Below are positions 10,866-23,089 of a stretch of 64,000 nt of DNA, one piece after another. Below the pieces are notes generated by a model. That model saw only the letters and a list, made by a program, of their open reading frames with translations. It was not told where the DNA came from and searched no databases. How positions within the stretch are numbered: the stretch's first letter is position 1; the number at the start of each line of letters is the position of its first letter. The DNA comes from Platerodrilus igneus (Eukaryota > Arthropoda > Insecta > Coleoptera > Lycidae). The stretch covers positions 62,001 through 126,000 of the forward strand of contig JARFIW010001453.1 of NCBI GenBank assembly GCA_036346225.1. The letters run 5' to 3'. The translations under genes and the position numbers were made by a program.

Positions 10866-11339
10866 CATTTACCAATTAAAAGGAAAAAGTGACTTTTGTG
10901 TGTATTAGTTTTAATGAATAAAATATATTTCTATGTGAAGTGTACCTGTTAAGTATTTGAATTGAAATATAAATATTGTTTCAAACGTTTTGGTTTTATT
11001 TAAATATAATGGTATTGTTAGGATGCAATAAAAATACAGGGGTGCGCGCGCGCAGGATGCGCAGTGCATGCACATTACGAGATAGAGGTCTTGGTATAAA
11101 ATTTCCAGTTTATGTTAAAATTTTCTAAATCAGAACTACTAAAAATTTCACCAAACCCCAAAATATTCGAAATCTAGTAGTTACAAAAATGCCGAATGTA
11201 TTCGCTCTGTTGCTCAGACACCTCAACTTCATTCACTAATATGCATAACCATACCCTAATAGCTTCGCATACTACATTAAATGCAGTTATGATGACAGGG
11301 CATATGTTGGACACCCTCATATCGCTTACATCCTCTTGA

Positions 11340-11415
11340 TTAGGAATAGTTTGTTATCCGATCTAGCTCGGATTAAATCCGCAATTTCACCCTATTCTGA
11401 TGGAGATAAATTCGA
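11340..11415. repeat. Subterminal conserved block, SIAH end (left arm)
   Basis: Read away from the centre this contains caatttcaccctat-type sequence (as its complement), a tcggatttaatcc inverted motif, TCGGATAACAAACTATTCC and ATGTAAGCGATATG. The same order of motifs lies at 62730-62820, just before the Rep-like gene. A block shared between the two different element ends supports terminal inverted repeats. Right-arm partner: about 14920-15000. Confidence 0.6.
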
Positions 11416-11889
11416 GGAACTTTACCATTAATACGCCCCAACCAGACCTAAATCCGATTATGCAAATAAAGAAATAGTTTAATATTACAATATCACAAAA
11501 GTTATACATAACAACAAATTTTAAAAAACTTGGGGGCACCAAATATTTCAACATTTTCAACGTTATTTCACAAATTCCAGCTACTTTTCAAGATAATTGT
11601 ATTATTAACCGTTTGAGCACATTACACCCTAAAGTCTTGCAAACAAATCAAGATAGCAGAACCTATACAAAACACTCATCATCTATATATTGGGAGGGTT
11701 AGCAATTGCGTTAGCATACCGAAATAGTGCATGATATACCAGAATACAATTAATTGTTTCTGTATTATCATCTAATAAAGTACATCATCGAATATTATAA
11801 AATCTGAATTTTAATTATGTTAAACAAGATGTGTGCTCTAACATATTTATTCTTATTCACACCCATGTAAATTCTCGCCATAACTAAAG

Positions 11890-12740
11890 ATTCTATTATA
11901 CCCAGCAGTATACCAACATTTCTAATACACCTGAAGTTAATTTAGCACAGCGAGGACTATCAATTATATCATCTATAGAATCCTCAGTTGACAACACATC
12001 TCCATTATATATTAATAATCGAGCGGGTCCTAAGGAAACACTAAAATAAAATAAATATATAAAAATATTAAATAATCTATCGATGCATACATACCTATAA
12101 TTAAAACTACCTTCCCAAGCATTCGTATTATAAAATATACATCAAATTCGTTCTGATCATTGTTAACTGTTTTAAAATTGATGCTATAAAATATTTATTG
12201 AAACACCGCATCAGAACGGTCCATAACCGATAACCAGTACTGCGAAACCTTACAATTATATCAGTCATATTTATATGACGAACAGCCAATCGAGTATGGT
12301 TAGACTGGAAATGATTATATATCTCTTCAAACTACCTATTCATTTATCATAATTAGTAAACACCATATATAATATCACACCTATACAATACCTCTAACTG
12401 GCACGCCTCATCCAATAGAGGACATTTATAACGTTTAACGTACAAACGGCTTCATGCTCCTTTTTATCTTGAAGCTCACCAACAAACTGACATCCAAATT
12501 CTGTATTTTCACAATTAAATATTAAATATCTTCCTAACTCCTCGACTGCTAAGTTTCGAGCATTTCCTAAAAATACATATATTATAAAATCATTTCCTCT
12601 TTTCACCTTACCCAACGGTACTCTACATACAGCGAAACTATTTTTTATACACTTATTACAATGTATGCCCATTCATACACTGCATAATGGGTGGCAATGC
12701 AATGTCATAACAGATAGCATTTAAATAGCGCAATAAGTCG
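11890..12740 (-). pseudogene. SIAH-type E3 ubiquitin ligase-like gene, left arm
   Basis: On the minus strand the sequence encodes CYDIALPPIMQCMNGH, CNKC and CRVPLG, which is the SIAH RING pattern. After a short intron come ARNLAVEELGRYLIFNC, GCQF and HEAVC, the start of the SIAH zinc-finger region, and then a substrate-binding-like C-terminal part (SDACFNKYF in the other arm). SIAH proteins attach ubiquitin to targets. Two GT-AG introns are visible: GTAAGGTGAAAAG...TTTTTAG of about 45 nt, and GTATGTATGCATCG...TTTTAG of about 60 nt. Frame breaks near 12650 and others make it non-functional. Family call is firm; origin by capture from the host is inference. Confidence 0.75.
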
Positions 12741-13139
12741 ATTATTTAGCTCGGATTCATAACTACTACTCACAATCTATATTTTATACTGGTATAAGGT
12801 GAACCTTCGCAGCAGGCAGAAAATAGACTGAGAATGAAAAATCATAAACCTACTCGTATGAATTATTACTAACCCGAAATATTCCTAGATAATTACAGCG
12901 TAAATTAGTTATTATATATTATGAACTAAACTAAGCTTTCCCGCATTAGGTAAATGGGTGATATTAAAGTAATGCGCTTTCACTCCTCATTTAAGCAGTT
13001 ATCAATAGTATTATACATGACTCTATGTTTGAATATAATCCGTTTACGGAAATTGTTAATAGATTTATAATTGGATTGTTATGTTCAGGGTTTTGCAAAA
13101 ATAGGAATCTCTCATAGGGATGAAAATTTAAAACCAAGT

Positions 13140-13235
13140 GTGGACCTGGGTTAGATAAAGGAAAATTAATAGGTTGGGTCAGCGCTCGCGGCGCTGACTG
13201 ACCATAATTTTCCTTTATCTAACCTAGTCCACTGG
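13140..13235. repeat. Palindrome centre; terminal motif of the unknown element
   Basis: The two arms meet at agcgctcgcggcgct. Reading outward to the left gives GCGCTGACCCAACCTATTAA and then TTTTCC-TTTATC-TAACCC. The same order of motifs, with about three quarters identity by eye over some 48 bp, flanks the second palindrome centre at 62311-62324. That suggests this is the terminal sequence of one element family, found at two separate end-to-end junctions. Confidence 0.7.
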
Positions 13236-13639
13236 TTTTAAATTTTCTATCCCTATGAGAGATTCTATTGCAAAACCCTGAACATAACAATCCAATTATA
13301 AATCTATTAACAATTTCCGTAACGGATTATATTCAAACATAGAGTCATGTAATGTGATAACTGCTTAAATGAGGAGTGGCGCATTACTGTAATATCACCC
13401 CATTTACCTAATGCGGAAAGCTGTTTAGTTCATAATATAATAACTAATTTACGCTGTAATTATCTAGGAATATTTCGGGTTAGTAATAATTCATACAGGT
13501 TTATGATTTTCATTCTCTCAGTCTATTTTCTGCTGTCTGCTGCGAAGGTTCACCTTATACCAGTATAAAAATAGATTGTGAGTAGTAGTTATGAATACCG
13601 AGCTAAATAATCGACTTATTGCGCATTTAAATGTCTGTT

Positions 13640-14400
13640 ATGCCGTTTGCGTGCCGCCGTGCAGGGCATGAAGATATACATTGTAATAAGTGTATAAAAA
13701 ATAGTTTCATGCGCTGTATGTAGAGTACCGTTGTAAGGTGAAAATGAAAATGATTTATAATATATGTATTTTTAGGAAATGCTGAAACTTAGCAGTCGAG
13801 GAGTTAGGAAGATATTTAATATTTAATTGTGAAATACAGAATTGGATGTCAGTTTGTTGGTGACTTCAGATAAAAAAGCATGAAGCCGTTTGACGTTAAA
13901 ACGTTATAAATGTCTCTGGTGATGAAGTTAGAGGTATTGTATAGGTGTGATATTATATATGGTGTTTACTAATTATGATAAATGAATAGGGTAGTTTGGA
14001 AGATATATATAATCATTTCCAGTCTAACCATACTGATTGGCTGTTCGTCATAAATATGACTGATAATTGTAAGGTTCGCAGTACTGTTATCGGTTGTGAC
14101 CGTTCTGATGCGTGTTTCAATAAATATTTTATAGCATCAGTTTTAAAAACGGTTAACAATGATCAGAACGAATTTGATGTATATTTTAATACGAATGCTT
14201 GGTGTAGGAGGTAGAATTATAGGTATGTATGCATCGATAGATTATTTAATATTTTATATATTTATTTTTATTTAGTGTTTCCAGGACCCGCTCGATTATT
14301 AATATATAATGGAGATGTGTTGTCAACTGAGGATTCTATGATGATATAATTGATAGTCCTCGCCTCTAACAAATTTGGTGTATTAGGAAATGTTGGTATA
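13640..14400 (+). pseudogene. SIAH-type E3 ubiquitin ligase-like gene, right arm
   Basis: Inverted partner of the left-arm gene. HCNKCIKNSF, the same two introns (from 13735 and from 14222) and the C-terminal exon GPARLLIYNGDVLSTEDS are all present. The best open stretch is 13996-14214. Its RING part is damaged by small indels at 13650-13720 that the left arm lacks, while the 12.3 kb region of the left arm has damage of its own. The start of the gene lies about 450 bp from the palindrome centre and it reads away from it. Confidence 0.7.
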
Positions 14401-15009
14401 CCGGTGGGTATAATAGAATCTTTTAGTTATAAGGAATTTACATGGGGTGTGAATAAGAATAAATATGTTAACACTACATCTTGTTTCATAATTAAAATTA
14501 GATTTTTTTTTTATAATATTCGATGATGTACTTTTAGATGATAATGCAGAAACAATTAATTGTATTCTGGTATATATCATGCACTATTTCGGTATGCTAA
14601 CGCAATTAAACCCTCTATATATAGATGATGAGTGTTTTGTATGGGTTGCTATCTTGATTTGTTTGCAAGTTAGCATAAAAAGACTATTTTAGGGGTAATG
14701 TGCTCAAACGGTTAATAATAATACTTCGAAAAGTAGCTGGAATTTGTGAACGTTGAAAATGTTGAAATATTTGGTGCCCCCAAGTTTTTAAAATTTGTTG
14801 TTGCGTATAACTTTGTGATATTGTAATAATATTAAACTATTTCTTTATTTGCGTAATCGGATTTAGGTCTGGTTGTGGGGCATTAATGGTAAAGTTCTCG
14901 AATTTATCTCCATCAGAATAGGGTGAAATATGCGGATTTAATCCGAGCTGATCGATAACAAAACTATTCCTAATCAGAGGATGTGTTGATGTCATCATAA
15001 CTGCATTTA

Positions 15010-15330
15010 ATGTAGTATGCGTGTAACTATGTGATAATCAACAGTAACTAGCAACTGCAGTCTTTCAATCAGCCCATGCACATTAAAGTGAATATACGTC
15101 GGTATTTTAGTGTCCTGACTATTGCTTTCCTGTGTTGAATCCTCATCTTCAGAATTTGACTGTAATCCATAGAACTTGCTTCATTTATTATTTGCTCTGA
15201 TAGTTTATGACGAGCATGTTCATTATTTTTGCAGAGTTCATTTCCTCAATATTAAACTTTTGTTTTGCATCCTAAAACTTCTTTACAAACTTCTTTATCA
15301 TCTTTACCATCTGAGTAGATAGGTGTTGCT
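15010..15330 (-). pseudogene. Remnant of the pipsqueak-associated gene (right arm, domain lost)
   Basis: Inverted partner of about 10020-10310. It encodes the acidic EDEDSTQESNSQD segment and the HFNVHGLIERLQL segment. It keeps a few bases lost from the left arm, for example in the HKLSEQIINEASSMDY segment. The part with the helix-turn-helix is missing because the right arm jumps from the equivalent of 10310 to that of 11265. Confidence 0.45.
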
Positions 15331-15489
15331 GTACATCTTAGAGTACTTCCTGTGCACATTTCCGCAGTTTGTAAATTAGTTGTTTTTAAATTTGTTATGT
15401 ATAATGTCAGAATAAACATTTTATAATAGTATATAACATTGTTCTTTATTTATAAAAGGCTGTGACGTTACCACGAAATAGCAGTCGCA

Positions 15490-15625
15490 CAGAGAGGGGT
15501 GCGCATGGGCAGCGCGCATGGGCAGGGGTGCGCACGCGCAGTGGGCGCGCATGGGCAGGGGTGTGCACGCGCAGGGGTGCGCATGGGCACAGGCGTGCTT
15601 AGGCGTACACGAGGGATGCGGAAGT
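15490..15625. repeat. GC-rich minisatellite in right arm
   Basis: Units of gcgcatgggcaggggt alternate with gcgcacgcgcag-type units. It is homologous to 9715-9855 in inverted orientation but not unit for unit, as expected for a tandem repeat that changes copy number. No coding potential is claimed. Confidence 0.7.
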
Positions 15626-17623
15626 TAACAGTTACCAAGCATCCAATTCTTTATTTGGTGTGGAGTACTTGTCTGCGTATGTATCCGGAGTAAAAAATAC
15701 GATTTGCATACGCAGCTTATTAATAAAATTAGTTTATCGAGGGAAGATGACAAAAGGTACATCATTCCTAATAGTACAACAATCTACGCATGGGGCATAA
15801 AGATATAAGATAGTTGTATAGATTTTGTAAATCTATTGTATATATTAGTTTTAAATTCCATAATTTTAAGTTCCTCGCCCACCTTCCAAATCCTTCCTCT
15901 GCTTCTATCCTGGTTGACAGAGTATACGTGTTATCTCCACGCGGTATTCGCGGGGCACATCGGTTTTAGATTTCTAGGGGAATGGTTAGTTAAAGCATAT
16001 GTCTCGGTTAGCGAAAAAAGGGTTTTAAAGATGGCGTTAAATAAAGATGGGCAAAAATTAGTCTTTAAAAGGTATAACTTTGTATGGGTTGGTTCTATTT
16101 ATAATTTATTTACAGATTTGGGGTTCCTAGAAAAATTTAATATTAGTTGATACCTAGCAAAATATATTTATCTTAAAAGAGTGACTACCCCGCGTATAAT
16201 AAATACAATATAACACTTGTCAACAAAAAGTTGTAGGAAAATTAAAGACGTATTTAATGGGGGTCCAGTATTAGAATTTGTTGGTAGTAATGTTAAGTCC
16301 TACTGTAATGTAGGCGAGAAAGATACGATTAAAAGATTAAAGGGTCTCACGAATTGTAGTTAAGTAAAACCGAGGGTCTTACAACTTATAACGAGCATAT
16401 ACCTCAAAAGGAATGGACATGCAACTACGTAGCAGTGCGGGAGAATAAGAATTCTCTCCAATAAGAAATTAAAGTTTCATGTACGTAGCACCAGCCATTG
16501 GGTAATGGTCGAAATGTGGAACCTATAAAGACGATTATTAATTGTGGTTTAGAAAATAGTAGTTTCGTGGACTAAATAAAATAGCTTAGACTGGTTAATG
16601 TATATGGTTACATATTCTCGTACACATCCACAAACATCTGTTTACGTCCACAATGGCGATACCGGTAGTTTTGTTTATCAAATAGTAAGAAAAATACGTC
16701 AGGTGTTAGTGCGTGGAAGCCCATAGGATCGTTGGATTCAAAAGAACGGTGCGTATGGTGGTCTCCGTTAGAATAATCGAAAGTGGTTAATCAATCGTAT
16801 TAGATGTTTAAATAAGCGAAAGTGTAAAGGCCTACATAAACAAAATTTAATTAACCGACAAAAAGTGTGCGATGTGCTACACTTATAAATAAAGTATGGA
16901 ATGGTGCTTTTAGCGGCCCTAGCAGTAAAAGGGTGACTGACTTTTCCAAAACAAGAATAGCAGTAGCGCAGAAGGGGTATGCATGTATTATACAGTTGCT
17001 GCAAAATATGTTAGTTTACGCGTAGCTCGAACGTACACAAATTAAATTTTAATCTATAATTAACTATGGTCGTAAAAATGGGAAATTAATGGGTAATTTT
17101 AATAGTGCTAAGCATATACTTTCGCTTGGTGATTCATTTGAAAAATATTCAAGCTACCTAAAATATGACGTAGAAGCTATTTAAAATTAAATTGTTGTAA
17201 GTATCCTGTAGACAGCAAGTTGGTATTTTCTTAGTAATGGTTTAAAGTGTTTTTGGTTATAGTAGCACTGCATCTTCTACAGCACGACTTGCACACAATT
17301 TGTGTGCGTGTGCTATCACCCTTTGATTTTAATATGCACGCAACCCGTATAACATGGAAGACGTTTCCGATGTTTCTACTAACGGCATTCGCACCATCGA
17401 CGATGCGAACCGGGTGCATGCATTGGCGCTAAATGTATTGGACGAGCAGTAAGGATTATGACGTCATTTAGTTCCCCGATGAATCCTCAACTTCGTTCGG
17501 TATCTTCGAAACCTTCGGTTTGCATTCTATAGGGCATAAAGCAGGTACGCTGGAGTAAATTCTTTAGTTATGTTAGTTCGCTTACAGTCAAGTCTTATAG
17601 TGCGGATTTTGTTTTGTACTAAA

Positions 17624-18393
17624 ATGGTATCTGCAAACGTTTTTAAGTGCAACTCTTGCGGTGCTTCCTATACCTGGAAAAATGCTCTCATACGGCACCA
17701 GAACAAATGTTGTGACGTAACATCGTCCACGGTTAAGCCGTCCGCAGCAAAGTACTTAAACTGTGGGACTTGCGGTATCGCTTTTACGATAATGGACAAC
17801 TTACAGCGACACAAGGAAAAACAGCACGGTATGTCATTAAGCCTTAAACGTTCAGCTCCGCCAGCTGTTAAAGGAGTTGTACGAAACAACCACGAATTAT
17901 GTGTAAAGTATGCGATTTCGAAATGGAAAAGAATACGTATGCCGCACACTTAAGGAGCAACAAACATAAAATGCATCAGTTACCGCTACTAGCGACGATG
18001 GTGTAGAAATGGTTAGTACAGCGTTTAACAACCGTATGGCTAGCTATCGCATAAATAACGCCAGTGTCGACGATGGAGTGCCCGAGTTTCTTTGGAAGCA
18101 GAAAGAGCGATTTATTCGATTAATTAATGAAAAAAGAATACAACATTCAGCAGTAAAAGTCTATTGCGAACTCTACGGCGTTTACACCAAAATGGGGAAG
18201 AGACTACCGATGTGAAATCCTTTAACACAAAAATGTGGTTATAACGTCTTCTAGTAATCTGGAAAATACGTACGAGGTCTTAAGCGAAACCATAAGAACA
18301 AAATCAGAGGAATTTGAAACATGCGGGTCCGGTTGGTCTTTGGAAAAGGTGCTCTATTTAGAAATAAATATTAATAAGTATGAACCGATATGA
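17624..18393 (+). pseudogene. Zinc-finger / PolB-associated N-terminal protein, copy 3
   Basis: A near-identical copy of 1193-1962 in the right palindrome arm, with the same frame breaks after finger 2 and before the SGW motif. Sharing the breaks with copy 1 means the gene was already dead before the 5.1 kb block was duplicated. The fragment 18009-18215 carries the middle segment (PEFLWKQKERFIRLINEKR). Confidence 0.6.
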
Positions 18394-19294
18394 GAAGTTC
18401 TAGGTTCAAAATAAAAAATTGTGAATATGTATTTAGAAATGTGGTTTACAAAATTTAAACTGTATTAGTAAAAATTGTCTGTAATAAAAAGTTTTAAGAA
18501 TGGTTTTTAGATTTTCTTTTAGGTATAAGCTGCAGGAAAGTTATAATTTAGAGGGTGTGTGTAAAATGGTAAGGGGTGGTCCTGTTTTAAATCTGTTTAC
18601 AGATTCGGATTCTACATAAAATTCTAGACTAAGAAGATGTATCGCATGACTAAAAAAAGTTTATAAGAACGGTCAAAAGTCGCTACAGGTAAGAAATCTT
18701 AAAATGAGGGTAGCTCTCTGGGGGATGGCGCAATCTGAAAAATTCCTAGAGATTCGGGTAGCTGAGAAAATTCTAATATTGATTGATACCAAACAAGATA
18801 GGTTTATCTCGAAAGATGCGTTGGCTAGACAAAGAAAAGTATTTGTTAGTTTTGCTTATAAAGCAAAGAGCAAAATTTAGAGGTTTGAGAGCTTAAAGTG
18901 TAACTTTGTAAGGGATGGCCCGATTTTAAATTTGTTTGCAGATTTAGATTCTGCGTAAAATTCTAAGCTAACAAGATGTATCGCGTGACTAAAAAAATGT
19001 TTAAGGATTGTCAGAAATCGCAGCAGGTAAGAAATCTTAAATGGGGTAGCTCCTTGGGGTGATGATATCTGAAAATTCTTAGAGATTCGGGTAGCTGAGA
19101 AAATTCTAATATTGATTGATACCAAACAAGATAGGTTTATCTCGAAAGATGCGTTGGCTAGACAAAGAAAAGTATTTGGTTTAGATGTGGGAGCAAATGA
19201 GGATGCTCATTTATCTCGAAAGATGAAAAATTAAGATATATTTATCTCGAAAGATGAAAAATGGTTAGTCGAAGAAAACTATTTGGTCCAGATG

Positions 19295-19405
19295 TGTGAG
19301 GAAATGTGGGATTCTGGAGGAAATGTTACTCCACCACATTTCCTCCTTATGGGGATTTACATGTAAATTTGGGAGGAAATGTGGGTTTTGGGAGGAAATG
19401 TGGCG
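19295..19405 (+). repeat. Iteron-like cluster, copy 3
   Basis: Same arrangement as at 2862-2972, near the outer end of the right palindrome arm. The palindrome stops at about 19431 and the Rep-like gene remnant begins directly after it. Confidence 0.55.
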
Positions 19406-19431
19406 CCAGGATTGCTAATTTTACTCTACTC

Positions 19432-20514
19432 GCATTCCTTAGTTCGTCTTTGTTATCTGCCAATTTGATAAATATGTTTTTAGAATAACCTTTTAAAAAG
19501 TATACGGATTTAGTATCATCTTTTTCTGCAAGGACAGCTACATAACTAAAAGAGTCTTTCTTACTAACCACAAGTGCATACAGCTTGTAGAACTCGGATG
19601 TATCAAAGTCAGTTCATCGACACATAAAATAATCTTTTAATTCTTCCTCACTTTTTGTAATAAGATGTTCTTTGTCTAACACATCTTTGTATTGTTCGCG
19701 TATTGTCGCAGTGTTTTCCATGTAGTCCAACTTTCGCCTTTTTGCACCCATTTCCTCTAATTCCAGCTATCTTTTTCTCCCACTTACAGCGTATGGCGTG
19801 CATAATGGTGGAATTTCCTTTAGTATAAACGGATAGAATTTACTACCAATATCTACGCGTTGGTGTACAATCTCTGTGCAAATGTTAGGTGTATTTATCA
19901 ACCCCAATTCCGAAATGATTATTTTTTTTGGAATTCTAGAATATGGTATTGCAGGTTGTGTAAAATATGTACTACCTGCTTTAATGTAGCACTTGTGTAA
20001 GATTTTTATTTTATCTTGGCTGTCTTCCTCCTCTACTATCTCCAAATAATTTACAGGTAAATAGTTAAAACTAAAAGCCGAAAGCACATACTTTATCAAT
20101 TTTTTCCTTTCCTCTGGTTTTTCGGTCAACTTAATTTTCAACCCAATCAATTTCGTTGTATTGCTATTTTTCCAATACACGTACAGTAGGTTATTATACA
20201 CTAAACAGTAGCTACTTTGCAGCTTGTCTGATAGCTTACACCACATTTTGGCAAGTGGTACCGAGTACATTCGCGCCTTTAGGAAGTATAACTATCTTCC
20301 AATAAGGTTAAACAGTCTTTTAAGGGATTATACACCTGTTCCGCACTGACATAGTTTCCAATTGTACAGTTGCATATTATCGCTTCCAATAGCGTAATAC
20401 CATGTTCTTTGGCCAAAGTAGACGCGAATGTTTCCCTTAAACGTGCATCTGGACAATGTAAAAAATCTAGTATATGATTTTCAAGTTGTTTATCAACACC
20501 AGGACTTGTTATCT
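19432..20514 (-). pseudogene. Rep-like protein, 3' half, copy c
   Basis: Best preserved 3' half. Piece 20279-20514 encodes SPGVDKQLENHILDFLHC, RLRETFA and EHGITLLEAIICNCTIG. Piece 19767-20270, in another frame, encodes MYSVPLAKMWCKLSDKL, YCLVYNNLLYVYW and TEKPEERKKL, continues through YLPVNYLEIVEEE and AIPYSRIPKKIIISE, and ends in SGRKR plus a stop. A short break near 20272 separates the two pieces. Further upstream-of-stop material (METTATIRE-like, then SKKDSFSYVAVLAEKDD) decays towards 19432. The 5' half continues beyond the insert at 22555. Confidence 0.55.
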
Positions 20515-22553
20515 TAACACGGTTTCCTAACACAAAAAAAACATACACACCATTAGCCGCAGGAGTAACCGTATTTTACCACGACTAGACTCTGGTCGGT
20601 GAGGGGGAGTGGGAATTTGCACCAAGATACAAATAACCTAAGGTTGACACGGTGAACAAGTGTCTTGGAGAGCGCCACCTAAATCGGAACTGTTCGCCTC
20701 CCGCGAAATCAATCTAGGAAATTTCTCACGCAATCTGTAGATGCTTAACGGATATAAAACTCGACAACAAGGAAATACAAGTAACATATAATCGTTTAAT
20801 GACACAACTTATGGTTTCTAATATTCATAGGGTTGAACATAAACATCAATTTTACATCATAACAAAGCTTAAATGCAAGCGATTGGGTTAATGAAACCAA
20901 CCTACTTTTCAATATGTACCTTACACTTATTAGAAATTAAATGGCTGCAGTATATTTTCATTAGGTTCACTTTGTATAAATTTAAAATCAGTCGAACGCT
21001 GCTCGCGGCGGTACCAGCGCTTGTGCATACGATTATGCAGGTAAAAATACCTATCAAACGAATGTGTACAATAATTCGTTGGTTAAATTAATTCCGACGC
21101 ACAACTGTTACAAAAATGATATTAAAATAAATTACAATATCAGTTATAATGTGAGATGGCTCTATAATGTTATCTGCAGGTGGAAAGCCAGCATGGATAC
21201 CAGATTAGCGGCACGTACAATCAAAATATAATATGAAAAGATCTTACCAGAACAGGTCCTGAGCGCGGATATCGTATCTTGCAGGTACGCCTGAGTTTGT
21301 TTCAATAAAATACGTACATAATGTACCAGACTGAAATACCAAGCACTACAAGACTGCAAACTACAAAGCTGTAAAACTGCAACCTGTAAACTGCAAACTA
21401 CAGCTGTAAAACTGCAACCCTAAAATTTTGTAATTAGATGTGAACACACCTACTATTTACTTTACCGTTTTGCGGTTCCTTTTCAAAACGGGCTTAAGTT
21501 ATAAGAACAAAACTCGATGTTATCAACGAGTTTTCAACTGTGTGTCCTACAAAGATAACAATTGTATGAAGTTTACGTGCATAAAAATTACACATAACCT
21601 TACCTCGAACTTCTATAAAATTCTCAAAAGAGCAGAGCAAATATAAAATTTTCACTAATAATTCGCTCTTAAATAACGGATCATCAAATCTCGAAAATTA
21701 AAATAATAAGGGCGGAACTACAAATTAGTTCACAATAAGATGCACGTTACCAAGCATCGAGGAACAAATTCAGAATAGAATAAATAATCACGACTCGTAT
21801 TTAAGTGATAAGGATTAGTTTTATGCACGTTATCAACATACAAGAATTAAGACTTGAATTTATGAACGAAACTTGATAAATTACAATAAGGAAATAAACC
21901 ATAAGCGTTGTATTTGGGAACGAAGTACGTATAAAAATTGGGAAACGCGAGTTAAGATTCGTGGCTTCGAGCGGTCCTTTTTAAAAAGACTTCTTTGAAC
22001 TTTAACAAATTTATTTACTTTTTATACAGAAGTTAATGTTGAATTTAGACAATCTTGAATAATTACTCTAAGTCCAAAACTATTACTTAATTGTACAATG
22101 AGTTATCTACGAACTGCAATGCAAAAGCTGAACGTTTGATGAACTGACTGCGAGTGGAGCTCCCGGGCCTTATATAATCTCCCTACCCCCTCACACTTCT
22201 GTGGGAACTTGCAGACCTAATGTCTGATTACACTTGACTCTATTCATGATACATAGTTGCTATCTTAAAAGCTATTCATAATTACAATGTTGCAGGCTTA
22301 TTCTGCGTAATCTCGGTACGTGACTTCCTACGACCGTCTGTGACCTGACATCTGCAGTGTCAATTATCCTTGTACTACTTTGTAGCGCTTCCGTTCATGG
22401 GAACGTTTATAAACTGAAATAAATTGTAATAAATTGTCTTTTAATTACATTGTTGCATTTTCCTAATATTTCCTAACAACTTTATTAGTTTCATAGGTAT
22501 AACAAATGGGGGATCACATAACTCGCGTTATGTAAAATTGAACCGTAACAATC
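20515..22553. mobile_element. Insertion with ATCT target duplication in the Rep-like gene
   Basis: The Rep-like frame stops at gttATCT before 20515 and resumes as ATCTgacacac after 22553. The uninterrupted copy f has a single ATCC at this point (63717). So about 2.04 kb was inserted with a 4-bp duplication, usual for gypsy-type LTR elements. Its right part (21952-22553) is the gypsy LTR described next. Its left part (20515-21951) has no recognised gene and does not match that LTR, so the insert is rearranged or composite. Confidence 0.5.
21952..22553 (-). mobile_element. Gypsy LTR (isolated copy)
   Basis: Matches the gypsy 5' LTR at 42955-43553 with few differences. On the minus strand it starts TGTTACGGTTCAATTT next to the ATCT duplication and ends ...CGAATCTTAAC. 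It contains a TATA box (ttatata, near 22171-22177) and an insect-type initiator TCAGTT about 30 bp downstream. No primer binding site follows it here, so the internal region was lost or exchanged. Confidence 0.75.
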
Positions 22554-22554
22554 T

Positions 22555-23085
22555 GACACACAAATTTGTTGTATATCTTAATTCTTGCATTGGTTGTTAG
22601 CTATGTTAAACAATCGATTCTCATAGTTTTATCGTTGTCGGCTATAATATTGTAGTTTTCTTCGTATTCGCCCTTGTAGCAAAAGTTATGGTTTATAGTT
22701 AAATAATCACACATCCCCATCTTGCTAAATATGCCAGCAAAATCTTGGGTTACATCCGTGTCAAAAAGATGATAACAATCTTTTTTGAGTCCGTCTAATA
22801 TATCTGGTAGTTCTTCCAATAAAGTTTCTAACTTAACATCTGCTAGTTCCACTTTGGACGGAACACATATAGGATATTGGAATTTTTTATTAATACTCTC
22901 AAGGCCTTCTTTTCTGATATTTTTTTTACTCCCTGGTCCATCTTGTTAGTGCTTTCCAGAGAAAACGGAAGCTTAGCTTTAACACCATGCCTAGCGGAAA
23001 CAAATCGGTCGAACTTTCTTCGTAGATAGCTGTTAAATGCACCACAAATTTTCTTTTTCAGGATAAACATCGTTTTGTTTGCAGA
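22555..23085 (-). pseudogene. Rep-like protein, 5' half, copy d
   Basis: On the minus strand, 22843-23085 encodes KMFILKKKICGAFNSYLR, FVSARHGVKAKLPFSLES and MDQGVKK, then a frameshift. 22601-22852 encodes ELADVKLETLLEELPDIL, DVTQDFAGIFSKMGMC, HNFCYKGEYEENYN and DNDKTMRID, then another break. The first 80 or so residues present in copy f are missing; homology stops at 23085. An extra 40 bp or so at 23090-23130, absent from copy e, repeats a gttatactattgcg motif. Confidence 0.6.
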
Positions 23086-23089
23086 TGTT

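Larger units (their letters stand above)
5946..19431. repeat. 13.5 kb imperfect palindrome (element ends joined head to head)
   Basis: The reverse complement of the left arm (5946 to about 13187) matches the right arm (about 13188 to 19431). The centre is a GC-rich inverted repeat around agcgctcgcggcgct at 13181-13195. The arms differ by scattered substitutions and small indels, and about 0.95 kb (near 10310-11265) is present only on the left. Each arm carries, from the centre outward, a SIAH-like gene, a pipsqueak-type gene fragment, a GC-rich minisatellite, a zinc-finger gene, a 332-bp tandem duplication and an iteron-like cluster. I infer the joined ends of two element copies. Confidence 0.9.
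16432..21532. repeat. Long direct repeat, copy 2
   Basis: Partner of 1-5092. The offset drifts from 16431 to about 16438, so indels are few. Its first 3 kb is also the outer part of the right arm of the 13.5 kb palindrome, so the same sequence occurs three times in the first 20 kb: forward, inverted, forward. Confidence 0.9.

Noticed and set aside
5946..19431. Pure assembly fold-back artefact
   Set aside because: Arms differ by a 0.95 kb deletion, many small indels and minisatellite rearrangement. Not fully excluded, so kept as a caveat in the findings.
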